The notes: generated from the letters alone by a model not told the origin. A stretch of 64,000 nt of DNA from Cryptomeria japonica (GCF_030272615.1 NC_081413.1:722699649-722763648), one strand, 5' to 3'; numbered from the stretch's first letter, positions 44,996 to 57,783 are shown. A program made the numbers and translations.

Positions 44996-47200
44996 GATCC
45001 ATTTAGCAAGGTTGCCCCTTAGCTCCATATCTCTATGCCTTCATGACTGATGATTTGGGATACATGTTGCAATATGCCAATAATTTGAAGCTGATTTCAA
45101 GAATTTCCATTTCTATTGATGTTGTTGTAATCAACTTTCACTATGCTGATAACGGTTTGTTATTTTTTAAAAAATACTAAAAAAAACATCTCTAATACAA
45201 TGGAGATTTTGGAACTATATTGCGTTGTCTTCGGATCTAAACTTGCACATGATAAAATTGAATTTTTGATGATTCAATCTGGCCTACTCCCTAATGGATA
45301 CCTTGAGAATGAAAACTAATCAAACATGGGGAAATCATGAGTTATCTTGGTATTCTGTTTGGTATTGGGGTTCCTCTTTCTAATATGTGGGCTTGGTATT
45401 CAAATAGAGTAGGAAATAAACTCTTTAACTAGGGAAATAAATTTCTTTCCTTGGTTGGTAAAATACAAGTTGCCAATAAAATATTTCTTGCAACTCATGC
45501 TTATTATTCTTCGTATTGGATACCTAAAAAGGGGCATGCTGATATAATTAAAATCATTCGTCAATTTCTTTCGGCAAAATGGGATGGTAATAGGGGCTTT
45601 ATATCCACTTCATGGAACCATTGTATTCAACCCAAAAGTAAAGGTGGCCTTGGGTTAATAGACCCAAGAACACAAGGAATTTTTTTGGCAACTAAGTGGA
45701 TCATTAGAGCTACACATGGTGATGAATTGTGGAAGATTCTTATACAAAATTGCATTAATTTTTCCTCTCTCAAAAGTAAATGGCAACAAGTTGGCTGGCT
45801 AGATAAAATTCTTCATGCTCCTTTTTTTTTTTTTTTCAATCAAGGCATCCTTTCCTCTTCAGTCAATATGGAAGGCTTGACAACATATTTGTCATCTTCT
45901 TAGTTGGAGAGAAAATTCACTTCAACATGGATTTAGTTTCTCCGCTTCTTCTATATGGTGGAATAGGCATATTCTTTATCACAACCAACTCCTTGCCTTA
46001 GTGTTTCCCACTCATTCTTTCCACCTGTTCAGAAGAGGGGTTTGTAAAGTTGGGGATCTCTAGGACTTCTCTTTAATGAACTAGTTACCTTGGCATATTG
46101 TTAAAGCTCAATACAACATAAGTAACAAATATAAAGTGTTTTTGACTTTTGTCCAATCTTTAGTGCCTTTGGATCTATCTATGAAATTATGTACTCCTAT
46201 CCAATGCAGTTTCTTCAAGGACTGGTTATGGATGTCTTCATATCCATTTCTATTTTTCCTCTTTAAAAGGTCTACTTATAGTTGCTTCCTCATATGCCCT
46301 TGAAGACTTGATTGAACTCCAAATGGAAATGTATATTCAGTGAGAAATTTTGGTCAAAACTCTTTGCTTAGATTTGGAAATCAAAAGTTGGTTTAGATGC
46401 TCAATTAACCGCTTGGAAGATTCTACATTGCAAATTTCCTATTGGTGTCAGGCTGAAATGTATGATGGTCTAAACATTAAATTGCCCTTTTTGTCACATG
46501 CAAGAAAATATAAGACATATTTTTTGGGGGTGTCAGTTTGTTAAAAAACAGTGGAATATTGTTTTCAATGATTTGCATGATATTTTTGAACAAAAATAAG
46601 CTGGAAAGAGGCTCTTCTCGAAGTTGGCCTTCATGCTAATATTATTGCCGATGGTGTTAGACATGTTATTTTCTTGCATATTTGGAAATAAAGGTCTAAG
46701 GCTATCTTTAATAACCATAATAATCACCAAGAATTTGTATATTTGAGGCTTTACTCTGATATCTTCTACTGCCTTGCCTGTCTCTTTTCACAATTACAAG
46801 TTGAAGTTGAAAAGAATTTAAAGGTTGACTTCCAAATATAAAGAATCAAATCTCAAGCCACACAACTGCTTATAACACTGAAAGTTGGCATTGGGCAAAG
46901 GTTAAAGTATCTATTGCAGGACTGATTGATGGTTTGATTTATGATGTTGTCATGTTGCTGGTCTTCTTTAGGTTGTTGAAGTAGCATGTACATTGTTGTG
47001 TTTTGTTTGTTTGGGCTGTTGTAGCAACATATACACTGTAATGCCTCTTTGTCATGTTGTTGGCTGCTATAGCAGCGTATATGCTGTATATCTCTTCTTG
47101 CTGGTCATGTCTTGATTGATTAGGTGTTTTCAGTTTTTGTTCTTATTCTTACAATTTTTAACAATAATTTTTACTATATTTTTACATTCTTTCGGAAAAA
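44996..47200 (+). mobile_element. 5'-truncated L1-type LINE, decayed
   Basis: The plus strand reads QGCPLAPYLYAF (from about 45007) then FHYADNGLLFF (about 45136-45168), the L1 reverse transcriptase blocks. The usual ADD catalytic motif reads ADN. Next comes the open frame 45451-45903, then a zinc-knuckle-like zf-RVT segment CPFCHMQENIRHIFWGC (about 46483-46535). Stops are frequent between these blocks. The end is ill-defined near 47150-47210 (ATTCTTTCGG then an A-run). No target duplication was located. Confidence 0.8.
45451..45903 (+). pseudogene. LINE reverse transcriptase C-terminal region
   Basis: This 150-codon frame contains VGKIQVANKIFLATHAYYSS and QPKSKGGLGLIDPRTQG, a typical plant L1 RT thumb/connection segment followed by the KGGLGL motif. 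A T-run (about 45823-45836) gives the FFFFF stretch and probably a frame error. The full enzyme would copy LINE RNA at a nicked target; this fragment cannot. Confidence 0.8.
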
Positions 47201-47712
47201 AACAGAAAGATGATAATAAGATGCTGAAAAAATACATTGTTTCCAAATCTAACCTGATGTGTAAACACATCTACTTTTATAAAGAGGGAAAAGAACGGAT
47301 TGAGGATAGCTCTTATTCTTCCTATTTTAACTTTATTTAATATAAAAAAATAAAAATAACCCCACATGTTGACAATGTGAGGCAAATAAGAGTTTTCTAA
47401 AGAGAAAGATAACCCAAAGCCAATTTGAGCTACACCGGTGCTGATTGGCCCGCCATTCTTTGAATTTTCTACGAACAGCTAGATCTCCATTACCAACAAT
47501 TTCTACCGGCACATTTAGAAAATCGAATTCCTGGAATCTCGAGATTGAGAAACGTTTTTTCACTCATGAAAGATTATTGTCATGATTATTGCACAGGGTC
47601 CCACAGTTTTGCTAACCCCTTTTTGAGAAAACTATAAAGCAAACTATGGGGCAGATCATCTAAACTGTCCCGTACAATTAATGAGGAACAGTTCCTAGAA
47701 ACCATTTTTCTC

Positions 47713-47724
47713 ATTATAAATACC
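47713..47724 (+). promoter_or_regulatory. Possible TATA box upstream of glutamate receptor-like exon
   Basis: ATTATAAATACC lies about 430 bp upstream of the ATG at 48150, in a less repetitive stretch. The distance implies a long 5' untranslated region or an unseen 5' intron. Weak evidence. Confidence 0.35.
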
Positions 47725-48149
47725 ATTAATCTATGCTCAGAACTGTACATAAAACAGCCTTGAATCGCTCCGCTCCAACAACTCCACTTTGGAAATTACC
47801 CTTCAACATTTTCCTAGGTACAAGGACTAAAGAGAACAAGCAGGCTTACAGGGCATGGATTATATTTAGGCTTGGCTAATGGAGAAGAAAATCTTTGCTT
47901 TGATTTATTAGAAGTTCTTAATTACAACTGGGTATGGCTGCCTACTTACCTTGCTCTTACATGACCTCGAGAACTCTCTCAATCTGCATTGCTTCTTTGC
48001 CCCTGAACATACTAAGTTAACTTTACTTACTGCATTTGACATTTGATTCTGAATAATCCAAACTTGAGCCCTTTTGGCTCCTTGTACATCCCAATACCTA
48101 ATTTGTGTGTAAGGAAGTTTCAAGATAGGCTTGTCTAGCTCTTCTGCAT

Positions 48150-48396
48150 ATGCACCTCATGGTGGGTCTTTTCTTGGTGATGATTTTATGCTTATTGTTT
48201 CCCCAAGATGTAAAACCCGAAATTATAAATATAGGGGCCCTGCTTGCATACAATACTACCATTGGAGATGTTGCAAGGAGAGCCATTGAGCTCGCTGTGG
48301 AAGATGTTAATAAGAATTCTAGTGTACTTAATGGAAATCGGCTTGTGCTCAGTATGGTGGATTCAAATTGCTCTGCATGGATAGGCACTGCTGCAG
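48150..48396 (+). CDS. Glutamate receptor-like channel, first exon
   Basis: ATG at 48150 opens 82 codons plus one base, ending at a CTGCAG/GTAC splice donor (GT at 48397-48398). A hydrophobic signal peptide (about residues 1-18, LMVGLFLVMILCLLF) is followed by IINIGALLAYNTTIGDVARR, AIELAVEDVN and SMVDSNCSAWIG, the start of the plant GLR amino-terminal ligand-binding (ANF receptor) domain. The family forms amino-acid-gated calcium-permeable channels in the plasma membrane. No later exon (for example the GPQSS block or the M1-M3 channel segments) is visible up to 64000, so either the next intron exceeds 15 kb, which occurs in conifers, or this is an isolated gene fragment. No disabling change is seen in the exon. 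Confidence 0.8.
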
Positions 48397-49241
48397 GTAC
48401 ACGACATTTTGCTGTTCCCCTCCAGCTACAAATTTGCTTTCAAATGCATCTCAGTTTAGATAATCAAATTTATGGTCTTTGTCTTTAATCTTTTCCCTGA
48501 TGATGGCACATGGGGAAACCCATAGAGAGAGCTGAAACATTGAACCGACACAATCTATCAAATATAACCTAAAAAGAATCTTCCAAATTCTGTGATTCCA
48601 AAGATTTTCTGGAACCAAATACTTCATTTAGTAACATTTTCTCATACTAAAGAAGCTTATCCAGTGTAAGTTTTCCACTTTTTTCTGCTCTGTTGGAGTT
48701 TGTTTAGTCTCATCATAAATACCAACGAAAATAGCAGACACAAGCAACTTGGTCCTAGACAACGAAATGGGTTGTATCTGCAGAGCCCTCTTCATGCAAC
48801 AACAATTTTCCTTGAACATCACCATTTTGTTATTTTGTGCAATGGCAAGGTTTTTAGATGAATTCTAGAGAACACAGAGACTGTGATGCGGCCAAAAAAT
48901 GTCTAGATTCCTCTTAAATCTCTGTCTTGGCCAAACTAAAATACATATCAAAGATAAATTCCTCATGATCCAGCTTCCTCTTTAATCCCCTTTTTCCTGC
49001 TTGTAATTTTCAATACGAAGCTTTATGATCTCCTCTAGTTGGTCGGCCACCGAATCCAATGACTAAAGAGAAAAAAAACAAGCATCCCAAGCTGTAATTA
49101 CATCTCTGTGTAGGTCAAGCATGAGATTCAGAGTCACTGAAAGACAAGGATGATCGTTGGAATAGTATTGCTTACGATAGAAAAGTACGGCATAAAAAAA
49201 CAGAAATGGTCACGGGCACTTTACGCGAAACATTAAACGAT
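48397..49241. other. Presumed intron or flank of the GLR exon
   Basis: Non-coding sequence without recognised element ends. The short minus frame at 48628-48825 is not convincing. Confidence 0.4.
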
Positions 49242-49706
49242 TAGGGGAAAGGACCCAGTAGTCGTGCACCCTAACTTCACGCTTCTCAAAATCCTACTTG
49301 GAAATTTCGAATCACTCCGATTTTTTTACAGCAGCTTACTTGGCAAGTCCCCTGCTTATAACTAAGGTTTCAGGGCCACATCATCAAATATGATGCCACA
49401 TCAGCATGCTTTTTGCCAAGGTGTCCAAAACAGCCCCCAAAAAAAGTGAGACCAATAGGCGTGCAAAAGAGACCCCAATAGTTGTGCAGCCGATTTGGCA
49501 TCACCTGATTGGTTACTTTTTACAATATTAGTACATTTCTTAACAACTATTGGTACATTTCCTAACAACTGTTGGTACATTTCCTAACAAAAATTGATAT
49601 TTTTTGTTTCAAACAATAGATTTTATTTGTTCAATTTTTGGAACAAAAGGTATCAACAACCCTCACAACAATTGGAACATGCTTAACTACTGGGTCCTTT
49701 CCCCTA
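49242..49706. mobile_element. Small TIR element (MITE-like), copy 1
   Basis: Perfect 20-bp terminal inverted repeats: TAGGGGAAAGGACCCAGTAG at 49242-49261 and its reverse complement at 49687-49706. The TA at each tip could be a 2-bp target duplication, as for Tc1/mariner-type MITEs. It contains a near-palindrome (ATGATGCCACATCAGC ... GCCGATTTGGCATCA) and a triple tandem TTGGTACATTTCCTAACAAC-like unit (about 49528-49590). Confidence 0.7.
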
Positions 49707-49840
49707 CTACACGCAATGAACTAAGTTTGTTAAGCTGTTCTTTTTGTTGTCCTTTTCTATAAAAAGAATAGTAATTCAGAGGTTAAAAATAGTACTATTC
49801 AGGATAGAATTTAAAATAGATAAATCTTACAAAATGAATA

Positions 49841-50257
49841 TAGGAGTTGTGCACCCTAATTTCGTGTTTTTCAAAATCTTATGTGGAAATTTCAAATCAG
49901 TCCCAATTTTTTATAGCAGGTTACTTGGCAACTCCCTTGCTTATAACTAAGGTTTCAGAGCAACATTAGCAAATATGATGCCACATCAGCATGTTTTTTG
50001 CAAAGGTGTCTTAAACAACCTCAAAAAGGTGAGACGAATAGTCGTGTAAAGGGGGCCCCCATACTTGTGCAGCTGATGTGGCATCACATGATTGGTTGCT
50101 TTTTACAACTAAGAGTACATTTCATTCAATTATGGGTAGTCATCATCAGCAATGACAACTTTAAAGTCAAAACTATTGGTGCAATGTTGTTAAAAATATT
50201 GGACATTAAATCAACAAATATGGATATTAAATCAATAACTATTATCAGTCCTCTCCC
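49841..50257. mobile_element. Small TIR element, copy 2, degenerate ends
   Basis: Matches copy 1 from GTGCACCCTAAT through GATTGGTTGCTTTTTACAA with substitutions. The right end reads CAGTCCTCTCCCCTA, a degraded TIR, and the left TIR is mostly lost. Here TGATGCCACATCAGC (near 49977) and GCTGATGTGGCATCA (near 50081) are a perfect 15-bp inverted pair. Confidence 0.65.
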
Positions 50258-50529
50258 CTAACTAATAAAAATAATGAAATCAAAGCATGACTTAAATTTG
50301 ATGGCTTTGTAGTTATGTTTAGATATTTTTATTATAAAATATAATTAAAATATGAAGACAAAATGTGATTTATTAAAAAAGAGATTTTTAAATTAGATCA
50401 TTACAATTTACATGGGATTCCTTTTATATATATTTAATTTATATATGATTTTATTTATAAATAAATATGTTTTAATATTTGAAAGACAATTTTAAATAGA
50501 TAACTGTCATAAATAACTTTTTTACAAGA

Positions 50530-50842
50530 AGAATAGAGTGTCAAAACATCTCTTTGATTCACATTGAGGATAAAGATAAAGACAAGGACACTAATGAGGG
50601 CTGGAATTTTCTTATCATCACTTCAAACTTCGCTGATGTATGGGGCAAGTTGGGGACCTCATGCCTCCTTCGATTGATATAGCTCTTGCCATTTAGTGGC
50701 TTTGTTTATTGTTTCTATGCTTTTTTTGGTCTTAGCCTTGTTTGACTCTTTAGGTGTGATCTTGTATCCACCCTTTTTTTGGTGAATATATGTACTTTTA
50801 TTTTCTTATTAATAGAATTTTGACACTTATTCATAAAAAAAA
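50530..50842 (+). mobile_element. 5'-truncated LINE 3' end
   Basis: The sequence reads like a plant L1 tail: GGCTTTGTTTATTGTTTC, a pyrimidine-rich stretch, TTAATAGAATTTTGACACTT and a short terminal A-run (50834-50842). The left edge is approximate and no target duplication was confirmed. Confidence 0.6.
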
Positions 50843-52798
50843 TTTGTTTTGAACGGAAGAGAGATCCTTCAACAAAGAGGTTTTAGTTTACTTAGTTTGT
50901 GTCAAGGTCCTGAACAAAAGGTAAGTAATCCCTTAAATAACATAAAAATATTAATATAATATTTAAAAAAAACAAGTCTAGATTTGTTTGTTAAAATTAG
51001 GTTTATAAATATGACAATGAAATAATTTAATTTAGAGTTGTGTTAGATTAATGTAATTAATCTTAGAAATTTATAAATAACTAGAAAAGAAGATGCTCTG
51101 TTGATGTAGATGATTGATATATAATTGTGTATTGTTTTGATCATAATTTTTGAATTGTAATTACAAATTACAATTTCTTATGTGTTCAAAGCATAACGAT
51201 TAAATTTGACTTGGGTTACTCACATAATTTGACATATTGATTCCAAGCATTGTAGATTTGATTTGTCGTGCAAATCTAACTTGCACCATGTGAGAATGAT
51301 CTATCAAAATGGGACTTGAAAACCTATTTGCCTTTATCTTCTAGGTTTTTGATAGGGATGCCATTTAGGAGATTGTTGACTTGATAGGTGATTGCATTAT
51401 CTTAGGTCTACTCCTTGGATATTTTGGTTTAACAATAATTAGTATATCGAATACATACACAGACATGTAGATGTCCTATATTCAAGTGATGTTGATTTGA
51501 TTGCTTTTCCCCTTGATAAATCAAAGCGTGTTCTTATAATGTTCTAGTATTTGTTTTATGAAATTGTGTACATTGCATATCTTCAAATACCTTGACATAG
51601 CAACATGTCACACAAACTTGTGTTAAGTTGGCACATGACAACTAGTAGAAGAGGGCAGAAAGTTTAAATTTTGAATTTAATGATTTGAACCACAATTATG
51701 AGATTGACTCATATCAATCTCGATTCAGTAATGAATCATGGTGCTAAAATGGTGATCTCAAGGAATGGGGAAAATGTACAAATTGCAAACAAAGATAGAT
51801 AAATGTTGAATGGATAATGAATGCACGTAGATAAATGAAAATATAGATATAGTGGATACAAATTGCAGTTTCATCGTTAGCCAAACCTAACACAAAAATA
51901 TGCCACTTATTAATATATTATTACATTTAAAACATTCTATTAAAATGAACACAAAACTAAATGACAAAATGATTTAGATATATAAATTTCACCATTATAT
52001 ATGTTTAATAATATTCCTTGACTAAAACATCTTTGAACACAATTCTTGAAGGAACAAGATACTCCCCTTAGGATCTCTCCTAAAATTCGAATTTAGAAAA
52101 ATTCAAAGATAAAAAGAAAATTGTTGAAGGCGCTTGCCCTTGTAATATGAAATGTGTGTAGAGGGAACTAGATGGCTTGTAGCAACAAAGAGTAGATGAC
52201 CCTCATGCTTAATGTGAGAAGACAAAATTAAGGTCTAGTAGCATAGCATGAAGAGGTGGGGGGTTCATCATCTCAATAACCCATCCCTATTTATGTGTGA
52301 AGCTTTAATATTACGAATAGTTAACTATCTTGTTGTTATTTGTCTTATACAAGTCTCGATATCCGAGAGTAACGATTTATTCAAGGTAGAGGGGCAAGAA
52401 TCTTTGGTTGATAAGTAGAGAATGTTGTAAGGGAACCTTTGAAGTCCCTCAAAAAAAGGTATTTTAGAGTGCCCTTAGATATTATGTGGACAAGGCACCT
52501 ATCCCTTCTTAGAGAGAATCAAGATTGACATTTTTTATAGCCTTGTGGAATATGGTGGGTGGTCTCAACTTGTAAACTGAATGTAAACCCTTAACCAACC
52601 AAAGAAAATCCACAAGCTATGTGATTGATGGTGTTGGAGATTGTCAGGATGGATAATGTTGTCATCAACAATTTGTGAGGAAAGCTCAAAATGGAAAGTC
52701 ATCTTGGTTTTAGATCTTGCGAGGTAGAGAGATCCCAATGACTTTAGTAATTGCCAACATATGTCCTCTCTAGAATTAATTCAATCATATACAACAAA
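50843..52798. other. A/T-rich DNA, no gene seen
   Basis: No protein-like frame or element end on either strand. Confidence 0.45.
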
Positions 52799-53463
52799 TG
52801 TTGCCACAAAGACTTGTGATCAGAATTGTTTTAATCTGAAAACTGTTTACATGGAAATTCTACAAGACGATGTGTGCAAGCTGAAACGTAAACCAACAAA
52901 GTTGAATAATATTGTAGAACAAATTAGTTGTGAATAATTAGTGAAGAAAATAAAATAGAAAAACAAAATAACAGACAAGACACAAATTTACGTGGTAAAA
53001 CCTTGACAATATGCCAAGGAAACATCCATAGGGAAAGGTATCAGTATTCTTATTGCTTAGAAAAAATAATTGCAATCTTCATATAGCTACTACTATTACA
53101 ATTCACTTTGCCTTCAAGGCAACAAAGATATATAGAATATCTTCAAGATAGCAACCACCATTAAATTTAGAAATAACTAGTTTTTTTCCTTTAAAGAAAT
53201 TAGGAATTATCTCTTATGGAAAATATAGTTTTCCCCTAAGATAAGATTTGTTTTATTCTTTAATTGTTGTCACTGTTAATGCATTAGTAGCTTCTGCAAG
53301 ATAAGACTCTCCTAACTCATTAATCTCCTCTATTCTGTTATTAGTTTACTCATTCATGCTTTATGTTTATCAGACTATAACATTGGTCATAATTATGATA
53401 TTGATATTGGATAATGATAGATTAGATTGACGACCTGCTTAACTATGTTAAGCGTCAATCTAA

Positions 53464-53501
53464 ATGCTATCGGGCTATTAACCCGAATAGCCCGATAGCA
53501 T
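53464..53501. repeat. Perfect 16-bp-arm hairpin
   Basis: ATGCTATCGGGCTATT (53464-53479), a 6-nt AACCCG loop, then the exact reverse complement (53486-53501). In the presumed copia C LTR. Confidence 0.95.
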
Positions 53502-53549
53502 ATAATGCTAACAGCTATTGTTATTGTTTACGTTATATTAATCCATTAT

Positions 53550-53745
53550 TATATGCTTTGATACCGATTCATTATCGGGTATGTTTTATATCTGTAACAA
53601 TTAACAAATGATACCGATTCATGATCGGATATGTTTATAAGCACTGTTACCATTAACAATGATACCGATTCATTATCGGGCATGTTTATAAGCACTGTTA
53701 TCATTAAATGATACCGATTCATTATCGGGTATGTTTATAGCACCG
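53550..53745. repeat. Tandem array of GATACCGATTCATTATCGGG units
   Basis: Four units of roughly 50-60 bp (near 53561, 53609, 53660 and 53709), each with CCGAT-TCATT-ATCGG (one TCATG variant), a small hairpin, followed by TATGTTTATAAGCACTGTTA-like sequence. Confidence 0.88.
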
Positions 53746-53775
53746 ATTAGTTATGGATCGGTTGATGTTAGTAAG

Positions 53776-53850
53776 GGTCACGACCAAGTGACATCTTGGT
53801 CGGACATGTCTAAAAGACATGTCTGATCAAGGTGCCACTTGATCGTGGCC
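53776..53850. repeat. Large imperfect hairpin, 36-bp arms
   Basis: Arms 53776-53811 and 53815-53850 are inverse copies with six or so transition-type mismatches, several of which could be G-U pairs in RNA, around an AAA loop. The arms include GGACATGTCT and AGACATGTCT. Confidence 0.9.
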
Positions 53851-54059
53851 ATCCTACTATTTATACATCATTCCAATCAAAGGAGATGACATTGAAATCG
53901 ATACATGTTCATCCTCCTTACCTGCAGTAAAAGAAAGATAGCAATATTAGTGTCATAGGCATAATATCAAAATTAAAATACACCATCCTGCATATAACTT
54001 GTCCATTAAATTGGAAATTACAATACATTTACAGTCACTATCCAAAAATCTCCACTTGG

Positions 54060-56760
54060 ATGACAATTTACCCGGTACCCGCTAAAGCCCATTCATTACC
54101 TTTTTTGTAAGCCTAGAGATTCCAAACTCCACCTCAACTTCTCTATCAATATTGGTTTCGTAAACATGTCTGCACAATTCTAGTGTAAGAACTTTCTCAA
54201 GAGTAAATCCACCTCCATCAATAACTTGCCTTTCAAAATGGTATTTAATTGCAACATGCTTGGTCCTACTATAATAAGCTGGTTTTTTAGCCAAATGAAT
54301 AGCACTTTGACTATCACAAATTACAGTTTTTTTGTCCTACACTTTTCCAAACTCACCCAATAGACCCATTAACCAAATTGCCTCTTTAAATGCATGTGAG
54401 ACAACCATATACTCTACTTTGATAGTGGTAAAGCAACTGTTTCTTGAAGTTTTGACATCCAATAAATAGGTCCTCGTACAAGAGTAAACACAACTTTAAG
54501 TAGATCTCCTTTTGTTCAAATCACGTTCAAAATTTGAATCAACATAATCACAAACTGAATCAATGCAAGTATGGAAGGTGATGCAATGATCATTTGTGCC
54601 TCTAAAGTACCAAATCACCCATTTCATTGCTGCCCAATGTTCTTTACTTGGATTTGCCACTTACATATTGAGAAAACCAACTGCATGTGAAAATATCTGG
54701 TATTGTACATGCCATCACATATAGTAAACTTCCTACTGCATTAGCATGCTATACACGAGACATATCATCATTTTCTTCTTTATTAATAGGACATAAATTT
54801 GAAGAAGCTTAAAATGGGAAGCTAAAGGGATTTACTAGTTTCACATTCTGCATACTAAATCTTTTGAGGATCTTATCCACATATTTCTTTTGTGATAACC
54901 AAAGTTTACCATGTTCCCTGTCTTTTTGTCTTTCTATGCCCAAAATTTGTTTTGCTGCTCCTAGATCCTTCATGTCAAACATCCTAGCCAATTGAGCCTT
55001 TAACTTGACAATTTCAGCCATGTTTTTTGTTTTCTACAAGCATATGGTCAACATATAATACCAAGATAATGAATAAACTGTTTTTCAAACTTTTAAGGTA
55101 AACACCATGGTCATACTAACTTCTTGTAAAGTTCTGGCTCAACATAAAGGAATCAAACTTCTTGTACCACTGCCTGGGTGATTGCTTCAAGCCAATCAAT
55201 GACTTCCTTAGTTTCACAAACAAATTTTATGTTGCGATCTTGAAAAAACTCTTATGGTTGTTCCATCTATATCTCTTCATCCAAATCTCCATGTAAAAAT
55301 GTTGTTTTAACATTTCACTGCTCTAACTCAATATCAAGTAATGCAACTAGTGCTAATACTACTCGAATTGAAACAAGCTTAAAAACTGGTGAAAAAATTT
55401 CATGAAAATCAATAGCTTTCTTTTGAGAATACCTTTTTGTTACTAGTCTTACTTTGTACCTTTCAACTTTATTGTCAACACCCTTCTGTAGTTTGTAGAT
55501 CCATTTTCAATCAACAACTTTCTTACCCTTTGAAAGTTCTACTAAGTCCCACGTTTTATTTTTCTCCAAGGCATCCATTTCTTCTTTCATTGCTATTTTC
55601 CATTTAGCATTTTTGATACCATCCATTTCTCCTTGCTAGTAATTAGGTTGCCCATCATTAGAAATCAAAGCAACATATGAAACAAAATGACCATCCCTTT
55701 TAGGAGTGTTTCTAACTCGTGTGGATCTTTCTTAGAGATAGTTGTGGTATTTCGACATTTTCCTACATATTTTCTATGTCCACTTCTTCACCTTGAAAAG
55801 CTTCTCCTTGCTCTATATTTTTTGTAGATGGATGAGTTTCCAACTGAACTTGTTTATATTATTGTACTTGTTCTTGTTTCATATCAACTTCTACAATGTC
55901 CGATTTTGTGAGAGAACATTCATCACATACATCTTTGTTAATGATGATTTTGTGGGTAGTAGGACCCCATTGTCTATATCCCTTAACTCCATCAACATAG
56001 CCAACAAAAAATTAATTTTTGGATTTGGAGTCCAATTTAGAATACCGATCTTTAGAAACAAGAGCATATGCATCACAACCAAAAATTCTCAAATTTGCAT
56101 GATCAAAAGAATGATCTATCCATACCTCTTTAGGAATTGTACTTGTACAAACTATTGCAATTGATGGTGACTAATTTACTTGATAATGTTGTATTGATTG
56201 CTTTTGCCCACAAATCTTGCTCCAACTTGGCATTATGGAGCATGCTCCTTGCTCTCTCTAGAAGAGTCCCTTATGCATTTGGCAACACCATTTTGCCGAG
56301 AAGTGTGAATTGTGGTTTTATGCCTTTCGATCCTAGCTTCCTTACAATAATTTTCAAATTTCAAAGATGCGAACTCACCTCCATTATTTGTTTTTAAACA
56401 CTTGATTGAACTGTGAGTTCTCTTTTCAACCAAAACTCTAAACTGTTTGAATACACTAAACACATCAGCTTTACTTTTAAGAATATAGACCTGCACCTTT
56501 CAAGAGTAATCATCTATAAATGCCACAAAATATGATGATCCTCCAAAAGAAAATGTAGGGGATGGCCCCCAAACATTTGAATGAATATAGTCTAAAACCC
56601 CATTGACAAATAAGTGTATTGAAAACATTTAAATGATCAACAATTTTTGTACCTTCATTCACAAACTATACAACTGTCTCTTCAAGTAGATTTGGTTTGT
56701 CAAAGATTTTGTCATGTAAAGACTTTGCCTTTTGTACCTGCCTTTTTTGAGCGTTGTCTA
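54060..56760 (-). pseudogene. Copia C: decayed Ty1/copia pol
   Basis: On the minus strand: integrase fragments with LKTNNGGEF and RQNGVAKC (56496-56233), an RT stretch with many stops, RT block LARMFDMKDLGAAKQILGIE (about 54990-54930) and RNase H end AKKPAYYSRTKHVAIKYHF (54294-54238). The RT active site, usually YVDD, reads YVDH near 55045, followed by a frameshift. In the integrase, VAKC replaces the usual VAER around the catalytic Glu. Ancient and inactive; gag is not recognisable. Confidence 0.85.
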
Positions 56761-57783
56761 TTCAGATGCACTAGCAACCTATTAAGACAAAATTAGAGAG
56801 TTGAGAGTTACAAAATTTAAAAATTTAAATATAATAAAACTAAAAAGATAAAAGGTTATTTTTTTTAACTAAAACTTGCAATAAAATTCTGATAGTAAGA
56901 GGTTGTAGGTGTGTGTATGTTTCGCCATGGAAGTACCGCCAACTATGAGCATTGATCATATACTTGTCCCAAAGAGTGTCGAGACCACAACCATTGGAGC
57001 ATTGTGAGAACACCTTGTAATTTCTTGAAATTGTTTGCCAAACGTGTCACAACAAGAAACAAGCAACTAAACACCAATATTTTTCATTGTCATAAATTTC
57101 ATATAGGTTTCCAATATGAAATCAATGCCTTCCATTTATTTCTTGGAAAGAGTGCATAATAATGATATTGCATTGAGAAATGTTCATAAAAACAAGTCAT
57201 AAATACCTTATACTAAGGTGTGGTGGAAGCATAAAGTCTCAAAGGTTTGAAACTCCAAATGACAAAGGCTACAAGCAATAATAGGGTTAATCAGCATGCA
57301 TTCAACACCACAGAACACCTCCAGAAGTTGCAAATGCTGCTCCACCAAACAAGGATACCTTCCCACTTGCCAAACTCAACTCAAACCACCAGCAACCACC
57401 TATAAATGCACCAAATGAGGTCTTGAAAATTAGTTGCTGTTGGAACTGAATAGATAGGTTTGAAAGCATAGAATGATCACACAACGAGCCCTCCGACTTG
57501 AGAATAGCTGCTGTTACAGGTCATTAATTTAAGACAGAAGTGAAAAATTTCAAGAACCTTCAGTCCAACCAGCATGGACTACCATTCAGCTATGGCTATA
57601 GGCAGAAAGATCTCTAATTTCACCAATTATAATCACTTGAGTGGAGAGGCGATCAACTGTGGGTCTGATAATTGTTTCTAAGCACTTGTTAGGTCTGTCT
57701 ATGAACTATTACAGTCATAACAGAAGAAAGGAACTCTGCAGATTCATCCTTTAAGCATGAATAATCGCCATTTTATTGCTGCC
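56761..57783. other. Unassigned DNA, no gene seen
   Basis: May contain the decayed gag or leader of copia C. The 60-codon minus frame at 57302-57484 is not convincing. Confidence 0.4.

Larger units (their letters stand above)
52799..54044 (-). repeat. Probable 3' LTR of copia C, hairpin-rich
   Basis: It lies just downstream (minus strand) of the copia C RNase H end. The minus strand at about 54045-54058 reads AAGTGGAGATTTT, polypurine-tract-like, followed by TGGATAG. It carries an ACGTGGTAAAACC...CCAAGGAAAC motif (52990-53020) like the other LTRs. The ends are inferred, and the partner LTR was not found. Confidence 0.45.

Noticed and set aside
53464-53501. Perfect hairpin as a bacterial-type terminator
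   Set aside because: Plant nuclear context, no T-run after it, and it lies within a probable LTR.
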